Shown here piece by piece: positions 1-14,000 of a stretch of 64,000 nt of DNA. A program made the position numbers and the translations under genes. Source of the DNA: Zerene cesonia (lineage: Eukaryota > Arthropoda > Insecta > Lepidoptera > Pieridae); the NCBI RefSeq assembly GCF_012273895.1, contig NC_052118.1, positions 5,729,164-5,793,163 on the forward strand, given 5' to 3'. The notes under the pieces are model-generated. The model searched no databases and was not told where the DNA came from. It saw only the letters and a list, made by a program, of their open reading frames with translations. Each line of letters starts with the position of its first letter. Within the stretch, counting starts at the first letter, position 1.

Positions 1-2332
1 AATATCTTCATTGTCTTTAATCGTCTGCGTCATGCCTTAAATGACTTCTCACGATTCAGTCCTTAACGAATGTTATACAAAAAGTAGTTAGGCGACAAAG
101 AGATCTCACACAATCTATGAATGCTTACATATTATGATATTATTGTGTTTATTGAAAGTACGAAATTGTATATAAAACCACAAACGAGTTTTCTTATCAT
201 AACCAGGAATAATTTTATTTACAATTATGCAATTTTATTTCAATAATTTAATTGCCATCTTAGTAAAACTTGTTTTAGGTAAGGAAAGATCATTTATCAT
301 TGCGTTATACGTACAGACATAAATAATCGTAATTTCAAAATTCTTCCGTATCTAATACCATATTTTTATGTAGACGTGTCAATGACAGGAATGCTTGTTA
401 CTCGCTAATGATGGCAAATTGTCCTCATCTCGCCTATAGATGTCCAAGAAGAATTCGGCTTTTGGTATTCACAGCCTTAAATTAAATATTACATAGGAAT
501 GGGAATACGTTTAATGCGAATATGCGAGCCTCTCGGAAAATGCAGCTTTTTATTTTTTATCCTTAAGATCTATCTACATTGATGTTGACTTAGTTTAGTA
601 GTTAATACTAGCATTTTAGTTTATACTCGTATTAACTGCGTGGAGTGCGAATGAATAATTATACACAATTGTCATGTTATGGTACCATGAGAATCGTAGT
701 AAATTTATTATAACGCACAATATGTAACATATTGAAATTGATGCAAGTACAATGACCACGTAATAATCAATTCCTTTAACCCACGAAAAGCCAGCGATGA
801 AAAGAAATCGCAAAATTATTGCTTCCACCGAGACCCTCATACATTGAAATTGCTTATTCAGACTTACGTTGCAAATGTTTTCTCAAAACAATCCACTTGT
901 GCCGTATTTGCTGTTACAACAGTACTCAGAAATATTGAAACAATGCCTTTGATTGGGACTCGCGTTGGGTGGTCGATACACATTAAATATTACTGGTAAA
1001 TATCAGTGCTGGGTTTGATTTTAGTATAATAATTTATGGATTTTATACAATCTCACACTGAAGATTCGCATAGCTGGTTATTTTGGGTTCAAACATTTTA
1101 TTGCCAAATATAGTCTTAATTAGATAATTAGAACGAAAACACAATATGTACATGAATTGTTATATAAACATAATTTCTGTATCGGAAAGGATACAAAATA
1201 AATTTACTATGCACTTTACATTCTAAACGAAAACGCCTTAACACTTATCATGCCCAAATTTAAAAAAAGGTAAAACATATTTCTAGGACTACTTTATCAA
1301 CATGAAGTGAAATTTTCATGTTCGTCCCAAACAAGTTATAGGTGTACATATAGTTTACTGCTAGGAACAAACGAACCATAGAGTTGTACTTAAATGCAAC
1401 GATAAAGGCTAGCCAAGCTAACTAGCCAGCCGTATTCTATCGTATGATTTGGACTTAATAGATTAGAAATTGTTCTGAATGTGGTGTTATCCCACTCATA
1501 ACTGTAGTCACGACGACGGATCGGCCGGAATAAACGCGAGTTTGCGTGTGTCATAGTGTATTTGTTCACTTATACCTATATGTTAACATTTTAAGATTAT
1601 AAATCACTTGGGGTAATGCTTACTTTTTCATTAGTGTAAATGGATTTTTATTGAGTGTGTATATAATTTTGTTGTTAATGTTTCATAAACTAAACTGTGC
1701 TTTTGTAAATTTTTCATTACGTACAAAAAATATTTTTAACTGAGGCACACTTTTTAAATTAAACATTTATAGAATGAAAAGGCTATGAAGAAACATTTAA
1801 TTTTTTTTTAAATAAACGTATAATAAAAAAAATCTGTCATGAAGCGGGATGCGAAGCTGTGTCCTTCGCTTATGTTAATTTTTTTTTTTAATCTTCATAT
1901 TTTTCAGAACAAATCACAATTTCTATTAAAATTATAAATACGATGGTAAAACCGTCTGCCTAGCGAGTGTGTAGTATTTAAATTAACTTAAAATAGATGT
2001 TGAAGTAATAAATATGGTACTATCTAGTTTTGAAAGTAATAATATTGTAGTCAAACTCACAATATATACTTAATAATAACAACTTGTATAAGTAAACAAA
2101 CTGTTTAGGTAGTTAGTTGAGTCATGAAACCGACTTTAATTAACGCTGTCATTAAATATCACATATAACTATCTACTAATTAAACATCACATAAAAAGTA
2201 TTGGTATTGTTTTGTAAACGCGCGAATACATTTATATTAAAGACAGTTCAATAAGCTTCATGATCTTACTACAAACCACTGATGACATATATTTTTGTGT
2301 AAAATAGAGCTTCATTTGCAAATTTTTAAGTG
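1..2332. other. Non-coding stretch, probably intron of the minus-strand secreted-protein gene
   Basis: No exon could be supported in AT-rich sequence with only short chance ORFs. If the signal-peptide exon at 2477-2333 is real, this is part of its first coding intron and the rest of the gene lies beyond position 1. Confidence 0.4.
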
Positions 2333-2477
2333 ATTTACCTCTATGATGTCGGATTCGATGATGAGATACAGGACGACAGCATGGCTGTTCCTGGTAGGTG
2401 GTCCAAGAATCGGCCAATACTGATCCCAACACTGCCCACACCAGTCCTGCGATCCACTGACTCTGACCTCCACCCAT
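2333..2477 (-). CDS. Candidate first coding exon of a secreted or membrane protein (partial)
   Basis: I do not recognise the family. Reading the minus strand, an ATG at 2477 in good context (G at -3 and +4) opens a frame starting MGGGQSQW. A hydrophobic core (IAGLVWAVLGSVLA) follows, then a likely cleavage site before DSW, which together make a textbook signal peptide. The predicted mature start contains PCCRP and a His/Arg-rich run (SHHRIRHHR). The frame runs into a good donor (GAG then GTAAAT, exon end about 2333). The in-frame codons upstream of the ATG contain GTG but no better ATG. The next exon must lie left of the window or be missed in the first 2.3 kb. The CpG-rich sequence at 2480-3020 would be the 5'UTR and promoter. 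It could be a chance ORF in a GC-rich promoter region, but the signal peptide plus donor makes that less likely. Confidence 0.45.
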
Positions 2478-2479
2478 CC

Positions 2480-3020
2480 CGCCGTTACCCACCGGGGCAC
2501 ATTCACTCGATTAAACACTATGAACCAAATCCAACAACTGCAATACAACCGCTTATTGTGTGCGTTAAATCAACAAACTATTCCGGAAATCTTCAACAGT
2601 GTTTGTCTATTTACATTACGCACCTATATCGAGTCCCGGCAAGATTACGCTTCCGTACAAATTGAATTGCGTTTAATCGCCACCAGCGCCCAGTCTTACA
2701 TTCTCATAGTGGGATACAATCGCTCCATGAGCGTTAAGTTTGTTCACATCGACTCATTTATTTGTTTGGAGAGTTGTGTCGCGATCGCGGTAGCGTACTC
2801 TCGCAGTAGTGGCGGAGAAGCGACGTGCGCCGCCGACATCGCGATACCGTGAACTGAAACTCGCTCGCTTCCAAACTGAGTGCCTTGTTACTACGCTCAA
2901 CTCGTCGAGAGACAACGACTCGACCGAACTTAGCTTTTGCCTTCAGTGAATCCTTCGAGCTAGACAAGGAAAGAGCGAATCAAAAACTCACCGCGAAGCT
3001 TTAGCGAATGAGAAGTCTCG
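2480..3020 (-). promoter_or_regulatory. CpG-rich putative promoter and 5'UTR
   Basis: This block is far richer in CpG than its AT-rich surroundings, with GCGATCGCGG-type runs near 2780. On the minus strand two arthropod initiator-like TCAGTT elements lie near 2875 and 2855, about 380-400 bases upstream of the candidate ATG at 2477. The position suits a promoter and 5'UTR for the minus-strand secreted-protein exon. Transcription start is inferred only. Confidence 0.35.
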
Positions 3021-6000
3021 CTCGCTTCACGCGCTTACGGAAAAGTTGTAAGTTAAAAACTTTTGATAATTTTGCCGATTCAATACCATTTCGAAGACCT
3101 AGGGGAGATTTGTCTACACAGTGACCCCTCTGTGTCGTTACGAACATATTGTAATGAAGGGGATGTTCTTTATAAAAACGAAGTAAATTTACCTAATTTA
3201 TGTTCTCATAAGGATACGCACGAAAAAGTTTTATGTTTGTGAGCACGCGAAAGGAAGTTAGCGTTTTATATTTTGATACACATGTATTTCGGAGATGTAT
3301 GAGTCACGTCAGATTGGACTTGAGCTCGCCGTAAATTACACAGGAATTCTAAACAAGTAGTTATTACGTCATTGTGAAATATTACCGTTTCAGCATATTA
3401 TCAAACATTTTTATTGTATGGGTCAAAATAAAATTATAAATATTTATTTGTGAAGAAGGTTATATTTTTCTTGCAATTTAAATTCGATGTTGGATATTAC
3501 AAAAATAACTAACCGACAGCGCTTAGTGAATAGTGATTAATGAATACCAACCTAGTATTGGCGATTTCATTGAAAGGCGCAGGGAACGTTCACACAATAT
3601 GATAAAAGGTTTAACCCTGTCTGACCGTGATTAGGTAAAATTAGAGCTCCCTTTATCAATTACTCATTTGGTCCATTCCCAGGAGCGGACCGTACCTTAG
3701 TACATTACATTTACGATCTCCATTTCTCTCCTCTTTAATCTTAAATAAGTTAATTATGACACGACGATCCCTCTTACATAATTAGACAGCCGAGCTTGAA
3801 TAAGCTTTTAAAAATGATAATGAAGTGTTATAAATTGTAATTGTACGATGAATATGAAGAACATTATTAGTATGGATTTCGAAAATATTTACTCTTCAAG
3901 TGTTTCTCTAAACTGGTGTTAAAAAAAGATGGAAATCAATAAAACCAAATTGTGAAAACACTCATAACACTAAATTAAGTAATGTGGACCAGTGAGTAAG
4001 TGTAATTTTAATAACACAATGTCTTTATTATTAATACAAACTTACGTACATACATACTATTACTATTATTATTACTCTTGTGAAATGTGATATCGAAAAA
4101 TTAATTCAACTTTCTAAAAATAATCTAATATTTGAAAGTTGATGTCGTTTAGGCGAACGGACCTTTAACATCACCGTCCATTTTCATCAGCATTTTAAGT
4201 TTTTCAATAAAAACTTCGCGGCGCTGTGAAGATTCTAAGATTTATACACTTATTTTAGCAAATTTAAAATTTGTACACATGAAATTTCAATATATTAAAA
4301 TTTAGGGACATTGTTTTGTTTTGATTATGAACCAAAAGTATTGAATTAAAAAGTACATTAATAGTTACATTTGCATTATTTAAATTAATTTTAGCTCTGC
4401 TTATTGAAATGGTATATATAGTAATAAGAATATATGGAATGCATCAGACGCAATTTTCAATTATACATTGAGCGTTGTGTGACTGATTTGATCCATTATT
4501 GTTTTACTGACTTTATCTTTATCATAAAGTGAGTTAACTTCTTCCATGACTAATCAAAAATGTAGGTTTCTTCAATATAATCTTTTCCTATAAAACAATT
4601 CTTCCAGATTTTATAACAACGAATTTACTGAAAATGTTTTAAGTATTTAATTTTATAAAAATCGAAGTGTGAAACAGATGTAGGTATATAATCTGCCCAT
4701 ACACAACGGGGGGACACGGGACATCACAAATATATTATTCTATTTTCTCAAGGTTTCCTGCGTATAATTGGGACCCGGATTATTATTTTTGCATGAATTA
4801 GATATACTTAAAATGAACAGTTTAATCACAATATCATCTTTCACATTATAAAGGCTCGGTGATTTTGCTAACGAAATGATAAAGTATTAAAATAATCTGA
4901 CCTACACCCAAACCCGCCCAAAATCTACAAAATAAGAATAACATATTTACAGCAACCTAAACTGGCAAGTGATTAGCAACCGACCCACGGCTTAGTAGTA
5001 AATATTAGAGTTGCCTAAACTTTAACTCACCATTGACTTAATTTATTTATTCACCTTGAAACATATTTTATTAAGTATAGATAAATGTAGCTGGATATAT
5101 ATATTATTTAAGGTTGTGAAAAAGTAATTTACTGGTATTGCCTTTGACACATATATGTATGTTATGTATTTATTTTCTGTAGTGTTAAGTCCAACACCCT
5201 GGATGAATAATGTAAGAGCATTTTACGTCCGCTTTCCGTACACGTCCCTACATACTTATTCGTAGCTTGCACATCAACCGTAATTCTGTTTCGCTGTTGC
5301 AGTCTCGTATTCGGTTTAGTGCTAGCGGAGCACAATAATTTCTACATAAAACAAAATAACACGCACATTGTGTCGTAAAGTTAGCTGTATAAACTGAGTA
5401 TAAAGTTGGGCTGGACATTTAATACCCATATTCAATTTGTTTCCCGCGGTGCTGCTGGGCCGTCGTATATCTCGCTATGATTGTATCACTATAAACAATG
5501 CAGCAATCATTCCGGATGCATTGACGTTTGCAGTAACTATGCCTATTGGAGAATATTATATTTACTCGTGTGTCATGTTTGGATTGTCCATTTGCATTAA
5601 ATAGAAAGTATACTATGTTTAATTAAGTGTTCACTCTCACAATATTAACAATATAGTCTAGTCTATTATATTAAAAGATATATTGTTCAATCTAAGCATA
5701 ATGTCAAATCATAGTATCGTTTAAGATACATTAATCATTTGTAACACGCAAGGTTTTGAAACAGATGTGAGGAGGTGTGTCTTCAGATCAGTGCAAGAAG
5801 TCGACTGCTTCGGTAAGGATGGGAGGAGCATTGTAGATAATTGATGATGTCAACGTAAGACATGCTGCAAACGTACCTATGGCCATCACATTTTTCAGTC
5901 ATAGGCTCCATAACAATACACGTGTCGAATATAATTAGAAACACTTTTGGTCTAAAAAGTATACAGATACATCGATTAACATTGTTAAACCAAGACCTAA
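3021..6000. other. Intergenic, nothing recognised
   Basis: AT-rich sequence with no supported exon, RNA gene or clear repeat. Confidence 0.4.
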
Positions 6001-6164
6001 TCTTATATATAAAATTCAGTCTCTATACTCCTCCGAAACGGCTTGACCGATTCCTCTGAAATTTGGTAAGCATATTGGCTAGGTCTGAGAATCGGCTGAC
6101 ATCTATTTTTCATACCACTAAACGATAAGAGTAAGGCAGAACAGCGTTTGCCGGGTGCAGCTAG
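6001..6164 (+). mobile_element. Short non-autonomous Helitron-like element, family A
   Basis: The element starts TC (TCTTATATATAAAATTC), ends GCAGCTAG, and sits exactly between an A and a T, as Helitrons do. An almost full-length relative lies inverted at 20731-20909 with the same ends, and a decayed one near 44790. The body carries the lepidopteran phrase about a 'GAAACGGCTTGACCGATTCC' box. It has no coding capacity. Confidence 0.75.
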
Positions 6165-9100
6165 TATTAATATAACTTAAAGCAGTTCAAATTTGAAGAA
6201 ACATAAATTACGACAGTTCATACATAAAACGGACAGTAAAATGCAGCATCCTCATTATTTAACTCATTAAGATACAAAGGCTCATTATTAAGCCAAATGC
6301 TAACTTCACTCTCAAACACGGAAGTCGACGATCTGCCATCATTTAGGCTCCATTGTGCAAACTTCTAATAATGCCTTCAATTTTCGCCCCCATTGCTCTA
6401 AAATAGCTAATGCTGCAAAACTGTAAAATGCCAATTTGCTACGAACAATATTTCAATAGAAGTGTTTTGCGTTGCCTCATAGTGAAACCGTATAGTGATA
6501 ATGTTTGAAACTATCACTACGATTAAAAGGTAGGACAAAATATAGGAACATCAAATGAAATTAGGGACAAATAACATAAATAAATTTGACCTTAATCATG
6601 AGGACATTTCCGAGTACACAGCTCGTTTAACGATATTCACATGACTAATGGTCCTCAATTTGAAATAAAAGTGCAAAAGCAAGTGAACTTAGGCACAGCA
6701 GTGAAGTGGTCCAATTTGCATGTTTTATGCAAGCGAGGCGACCGCGGACAGTGCACGCGCACATATAGGCTCTTTGAAATTTTTATACGCTATTCCCACA
6801 AATCGGGCATCGCTGCATTTTATAAAGCCTCTACTCTGCATTGTCCTATTTTGTAGTACCGTTTTATAGCGTTGATTTAATAAATAAAAGAACATACACC
6901 GCTGTCTTTAAAGTCTATACTTTATTTACCCGATAAAAAATATAGATAGCATTCAAAATATAGATTATTTAAAATATAATAATGCAAGAAATACTTTAAC
7001 CTAAATGTAGCGGATAACTGAATGTGTATTAAATTAAGCCACTTGAAAATAAAACATGCAGTGCAGATTGACTCCTCTTTCGTGCGCAAATCTATTTCTC
7101 TTAATTTGTTGACACACAAAGACTCCAACAATATATTGTCCATTTTCTATGTAGCTTCATTCCTTAAGTATTGATAGATAAAGAACCATTTGCTACGTAT
7201 GCTAACGTAATTTGCCGTCCATTTATCACTCAACATGATAGCTGCGGCGTCCATAACCCGGTGCAGTTTTATGTTTGTTTGTAATAAACACCAATGGACA
7301 TTCGAAGCAAATTTTAGTGAGGAACCATCGGTTGAATACAGTGCTAGCAAAATTGCATTGTTCGTTTTATTGCAAGTGCGGATGGTAGAGCTCGTAGCAG
7401 AATTATTTACTACAGTAACACCACATGCACTTTATTTTTTGCAGTTTTAACAAACGAAACCATTTCATCTCGTATCTGATCCGACTTATTGTTCATCCTT
7501 TACGTGATTGAAAAAAATAATATTCTTTTAATAAAATATTGACCCCTGTTTAAATATAATAAATAAATTATTGCAATTCAAAGGTTTTAATTAAAAGGCT
7601 TACGAACAATCGAACGGATTGCACACGCGATGTATATCCAAGCGAGTAAGCTCGAGAAGTCTTCTAAAACATGTATAGACAAGAAGAAAACCTCTCATTA
7701 TTATAAATTATTATTTCATAAGTTATTTCTAACGAGTCTCGTCGTGTTAATGTGAAATTGATTATAATTAAACATATATACAGTATTTACTTAACCAGAT
7801 AATAATTTTAAAATCGCACAAATTAGAAATAATTGCTTTTTCAATTTGGTCTCAAAGAACATGAAATAACGGCCACGGCATGCATTCTGCTTAGTTCCAT
7901 TTTCTTTGTATCGAATTTAGGGACAATGGTCCGTCGATTGCATCGTTTTGCAATTGTATTTTATTGTAACCATTGCGCCATTTCTTTATAACTATTGTTT
8001 TCATTGGATCTTTAGAAAGTATTTTATAAAATAGACACTTTAGGTTCATGTTAATTAAAATGCTGTATAAATTGAGGAATATTGAAGAATAGAAAAAATT
8101 TGATCACGAGGCGGAATTCGAAGCAGCGCCATAAATCATTCGTAAAACCGTGGCAATGCCTGACCTTTGGGCCAACCGTTTTGTGTATTTTAACTAGAAA
8201 CCCGTCAAAACATTAAGCACTACAACATGCATGAAGCAGTTACCCCATACGTATTCGTCAAGATTACTTTGATAGGTTTTGAAGAATAGCAGCAGCCAGA
8301 TGTAATTTCCTCTGTGTCAGTAACACCCGAGCCACGAGCGACGCGTGCGAGCTAGACTCTACGTCAATATAGTTAACGTATCGACTATGCGTTTGAACTA
8401 AGATATTAAATATACATCTCCCTATATATTCGTTTGATTATATTGAATGGGCAAAAACCCTTGCCATTTTTTCACCTTTAATTTTCACTACGATACGATC
8501 TTTTTTTTCTAAATGTCTCATTTAAAAAATAATATTTTGAAATGTATTTATTAATGATCAGGGAAGTATCATGTATTGTTAGTCGTGTGTCTTTCATTCG
8601 TGGTTATTGTTTTGAACTGATTGGAATATATGTTATACTGAATATAATAAAAAATATGATATAAGATGTGCAACACAGTAGACAATCTAGATTAAAGGTC
8701 TAGACTCTAGAGATACCAAAAATCATATTATACCATACTAAAATATTTTCAAAGATAAGTAGTTTTTATAATGCTGCACCACTGAATATTGAATCGCATT
8801 AAGGTGACATAGAAAAGATTTCAATCGGGCCGCCACCTCAGCATAATCGGAGAAAATACGCCTTCAATTGACATCTTTCCATTTTAAAGCCGCTTGAAAA
8901 TCATATTGATCTTAATTCTCCAGCCTGCATTATTCGTAGAAACCGCAAAAACTCAGCGTTTTTATTATTCTTTTTTCAAATACGTTTATACATTTGTAAC
9001 AACAATGGCTTTAATTCGTAATTTATGATATTTCATTAACTACTTAACTACGTTAGTACTGATTTAGTTCCTACATTCTTAAAATAAATCGTATAATGGA

Positions 9101-9499
9101 ATTAATAAAAATAAATCGAAAAGGGGCTTAAGAGTCACATAGACTGCATAAGTCTTATAGAAATAGAATTTCTCAACTTGTCATATTAACTCGCTGTACG
9201 TAAGCCGGGTGTCAAACGTAATGTCGCTGCTCCGAGTCCATGGACTTGCAAGTTTGATTAGACTCCCCTTGAATAGCGCTAGAAGTCTGTATATCTCGTA
9301 AATGTTTACGGCGGGCTTAAGCCGCGCAATCCGTGTCTAGAAAATTTACTTGCTAATTCCTCTATCACTGCTATGTAAGGAGACGAACATTTAAGATATT
9401 TTTTTCTGCTACATTATTTGTCATGTCATAACTTTTTAATTATTTTAAAGGAATAATTATAAGAAATTACACAAATAATATATAATTTCTACATATTTA
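6165..9499. other. Intergenic, no gene seen
   Basis: Only short chance ORFs. A moderately GC-rich patch at 9180-9350 could be regulatory, but I see no defined motif. Confidence 0.4.
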
Positions 9500-9559
9500 T
9501 TTGTTTCAACCATGTTTTCCACGTATACTTTCAATACAAACAAAAAATAAAAACAATAA

Positions 9560-9700
9560 AAGGGATTTACACAGAACAAATGACCTGTTCGGAAATTTAT
9601 CAGGCAAAGCTTTTGTGGGTTTTGAAGTTATGTTACAGGTGCACGGATGGCTGGTCCTGCCCCGGGGTCGAACCCAGTGAACAGTGTACCGATAGCTGAC
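9560..9700 (-). repeat. Possible tRNA-derived SINE fragment
   Basis: Read on the minus strand, the segment contains GGGTTCGACCCCGGGGC, a good match to a pol III B box (GGTTCGANNCC). It is followed by sequence ending in a T-rich tail near 9540. The A box and full boundaries were not established. Confidence 0.35.
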
Positions 9701-10432
9701 GTCGTGCACGTATACTTTCAAATAAATATTGACTAAAAAGTGGACTAAATTTCGCATTCGAATCGCATTAATTATGAAAATGAGCATTTATACTTATATT
9801 TGGGCTATCTATATATCGAAAATTAACATCTCTTAATTTTTACCAACATCTTCCTCATGTGTTAGCATACCCATGCCCCAACTTTTCAAAACAAATTTAT
9901 AATAAATGATAAGGTGCGACACAATACTGTTAATAACAGTAAATGGAGTCTCCTTTTCAATGTGCTAAAAATCCTTGCGTGTCCATTATTGATTAAAAAC
10001 TTCCCCACAAATAAGGGTAAGAATATGTAAAAAAATATGAGCAGATTAACAGGGAACATAATGTTTACGTCCTTGCCCGAGTTTCCAACAGATCGGCGAC
10101 GGATGAACTCGTTACGAACTCATCGACGGATGAACGGACACCGCTCACGGTCCACCAAGCCCTTTCAAAGAACCCTCGGATTAATAATTATAGATAACAT
10201 TTGTAAGATTATTATAGAAATAATTAAAACAAAATTATTGCACCGTTTTCTACGTTTATGTTTATTTTATTTTTTTAAATATGATCGCCACGCAAGCAAT
10301 AATATTTTATACAAACCTACAGTTGAATTGTACATTTCCAAACCATTAATCTTATTAAAAATTACTCTAATGAGAATTCATAACATTATTTACATAACAT
10401 ATCCACATATCAATAAATAAAAGTCTTAAGTA

Positions 10433-10651
10433 TCTATATATATGAGAGAAAGTGGTAGTGTAACTAACAACACTATTTATAACTCAAGAACGGCTGAACC
10501 GATTTTGTTGAAATTTGGTACCGAGGTACCCGAGAAATGACATAGAATAGTTTCTATTCTAAATTTTTTATCCCGGAAATTCCACGGGAACAGAGCTACG
10601 TCGGGAAAGCTCCTTCCACAATGCGGGCGAAGGCGCGGGCGGGAAAGATAG
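10433..10651 (+). mobile_element. Helitron-like element, decayed
   Basis: It starts A^TCTATATATATGAG and contains the typical middle (GGCTGAACCGATTTTG, AAATTTGGTA, TATCCCGGAAATTCCACGGG). The GC-rich 3' end (GCGGGCGAAGGCGCGGGCGG) finishes in a mutated CTAG. It lies just upstream of the first PPP1R36 gene. Confidence 0.65.
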
Positions 10652-10879
10652 TAGCATATAAAAATTATACTTTGATTTCATGACGCATAAAAATCCAATA
10701 GGTTGATTAAAAAACAAAATTTTATACATTTTGTACTTATTAACTTTTTAATATTTGATATCTATAAATAAATATTACCCATATTAAAATTTATATTATA
10801 CAATCTATTGTATGTACCTAATATCGATTTTATAGTCAATGTGGTCAATATACTGGTTTATCATTGGTTTTTCTCACGT

Positions 10880-10915
10880 CACTTTATTGACAATAATTCT
10901 ATTGACTATTGTCAA
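10880..10915 (+). promoter_or_regulatory. TGACA/TGTCA pair upstream of PPP1R36-A
   Basis: TGACA at 10888-10892 and TGTCA at 10910-10914 lie about 110-140 bases upstream of the PPP1R36-A start codon. They resemble the denser clusters upstream of other genes in the window. Function is inferred. Confidence 0.3.
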
Positions 10916-11024
10916 TAGCATTTTTTTATTATTTTTACATTATTTTTATACACACATATTTATATTTTATTATTTTATATGCATATATTTATATTTATTT
11001 ATAAGAAATAATATTTGCTCGAAT

Positions 11025-14000
11025 ATGTTTGAAGAGGAAGACGAGGATGCTTTTGAAAGTTTATATGAAAATGGACACTGGATTTGGAACGATGAAGCAG
11101 AAAAATTGCAATTTATTAGGTTACTTCAGGTTCTATAGTTCTGACTTGTAGTTCTAAGGATTTTTTTTTACATTGCGAACTCTAATTCAAACACAATTTG
11201 TAGCGATATGCCAGTAATGATAGCAGACGACTACGAATTACCATCAACTGCTTTAACCAATGTGGAGTTTAAAGATGATGTTGATTTAATAGAACAGGTA
11301 CGTAGTAGGTGATTAATGATAAATATATCATATACATAAAGATAAAGAAAATAACATTTATACCATATAATAACAAATAACATTACGAATAGCAATATAT
11401 AACATTTACAGCAACGATTTCGAAAATACATGCAAAGAAAACCCGAAGATGATGACGTTGTAACGCTTCAAGTACTGTTATATGATAATATAAAAATTTG
11501 ATATACAAAATAATTAATAGGCTTTAATCGCATTCATTCGTTTGAAAGGACTTGAAAGACGTCGTGTTATTCACCGCACCAACATCGATACTGTCTCCTG
11601 CGTTGATAAACTTGTTACACTTGTCTACCACAGAACGTTTCCTGCGGGCTTTAATATTATACATTCAGTACTTCTTACAGGTGAAACATCGTATTATTAG
11701 ATATAGAATTTACCTTTGATTTTTCTTATTCAATTTAAATGGTTAACAGGCGATCATATGTCAATTTTATTTACTAACTTAACTAGATCACAGATGAAAT
11801 GAATTATCGCACGTTAGAATTAGAAACGAAAATACGAACCGAGAATAGTGATCAAATCGAATTGAAATACCAGGAAGATCTGGAAGATTTACGACTTCTT
11901 GTCGCTAAAGAATATTGCATCATTATTTTAGGTAGACGCAAATTTTTATAGTCTAAATTCTAGAAGATGTCACAATGACTTAAAATCTGTTGTTAAAATT
12001 GAACACATTTTTCAGGAAAGGATGCCCTGGCACCATTTCATCATATGGGTGTGGATAAAAGACAGTCATTATCAAAAAAGGACTCTATTTTATATGAAAC
12101 TTTGCTACGTATATCGATACAAATTGTATGGATAGCACTCGGTAGAAAATGCTATAATTATATAGGTACAAATTAAGATACAAATCTATTGAAATTGGAT
12201 TTTGTTATACTATTTAATCATGAAATATATTAAAATTTAGAGCTAGAGGTCAACCGAATATTCAAATCAGAGATATTCAATACGGCAGAGCATAAGTTGA
12301 AATCAAATTACTTCAATAACATAATTCCTAGAGAGCGACGTGTGCTTCTTGGACACTGCTTGAATCAAGGACAAAAATTAAACACTGCATCGCCATTAAT
12401 TAACGAAGTTTTTTGCAATCGTCATATGGACTTTCGTCACTTGGGACTCGGTGTTGTAAAATATTCAGGGTACATAATTCATCACAATTCACATGTCTGA
12501 TTTTAATAACTCATAATTACTTAAATGGTTTGACGTCGCGCGCCGTGTCAGTGGAATTTAATCGAATTTCATTGTTCTGATTGAAAGTGGGACTGCATTT
12601 GCATGGAAGCCTTTGTAAATTGACAGTTTTAAATCATTCATCTTTTCGTACCAAGGCTATTTTCCATTATAATGTAGATAGCACTACATTCTTTTAAAAT
12701 ATTCGTAATTTCAGATTAAGTCAACGACTTATGATCTTGGAAACATTTCTATGTGCACCTGAGACGAAATTTCCCAAGTTAAATCTATCCCTAGGTATTA
12801 TGGGTATTTTTCGATCACGCTTTGATATAATGTTACATGAAATTAAAGCTGCTCCAACCAATGCAAGCGCATCTTTTAGTACTTCCAGGACCACTACACA
12901 TAGGTGAGACCATAGATTATACACTTATTGTGAGACACTTAGATATAACCAGGTTTAAGAAGAATTTCCCATCAAATAGCATAATAGATAACATATGAGA
13001 CGATTTTGAGAGATTTTGTTATTACTTATATTTTAGGACATCTCGAAATTCTAGAAAAAGTACAGTATCAGCTGTTCCAGAAAAACTTATTCCAGATTTA
13101 TATATTCCTGAGAAGACTGAATCACCGTAAGTCATAAATTTTAATAAAACCGGCCAAGTGCGAGTCTGTCTCGCATGTGAAATGCTACGGGCATTATCAT
13201 TAAATAACAGCAGACAAAACGATACATATTATTAATAAGTAAAGTTAAACAATTAGCCTACCAACATAAGTTTGTTTTAAATAGTGTTTGTATGAATTAC
13301 AAAATTATGTTATATGTTTTTGAAGAAGTGCTATCTCGTAAGCTGTCAACCGTATTTGTTTGAACCAATTTTCGTTGAAAGTTCTCTTTAATGCCTACAA
13401 CATATTTAAAACACCCATTTATAACATTTATAAACACCCATTTATATCATTGTCCATTCATTTCATATATTTTCTTCCTTACTACCTCTTATATCATATA
13501 ATATCTTATATATTTAATATCACTTGACCCATACGAGCTGTTCATACATATTAATTACTCATGGTCTCTAGCTGCGTCGATGATGATCTGTACATCATCT
13601 TTGGGACACCCTATAAAATATTAGATAAATTGTACATAAATATAAAATCTTATAAATATTCATTATAAATGTCTTTCAAAACAACTGGTTTGCCGATTAC
13701 ATCCGTCATACTGGAACTATTACGCGATGAATAACAAGGTACTTTGACGCACACAATATGGAAACACCGACAGTAATTTTCTCTCTACGTGCATAAGCTT
13801 GGAAAGCATTTGCGAATGGTTTGCAGTACCTTCATACATTTCCAACTTTATAATCTTTAAACGTATTTAGTGTGGATGATTTCTTATATAAGTACCTCCT
13901 CTATATACTCCATTAGGACCAAAGGATAATATAAAAATATGTGTGTGTAAACTTCGGAATAATTATGATTAAATGTAATCTGAAAATTTAAATATTTACT

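Noticed and set aside
2330..2852. Two overlapping plus-strand ORFs of about 110 aa
   Set aside because: They lie antisense to the candidate signal-peptide exon and its CpG-rich promoter; no family features.
9602..9700. True tRNA gene from the GGTTCGA B box
   Set aside because: No cloverleaf or A box at the right spacing; better explained as a SINE fragment.
10037..10420. 127-aa plus-strand ORF starting MSRLTGNIMF
   Set aside because: Its second half is AT-rich, Ile/Lys/Tyr-biased chance sequence. No splice sites, family motif or promoter support.
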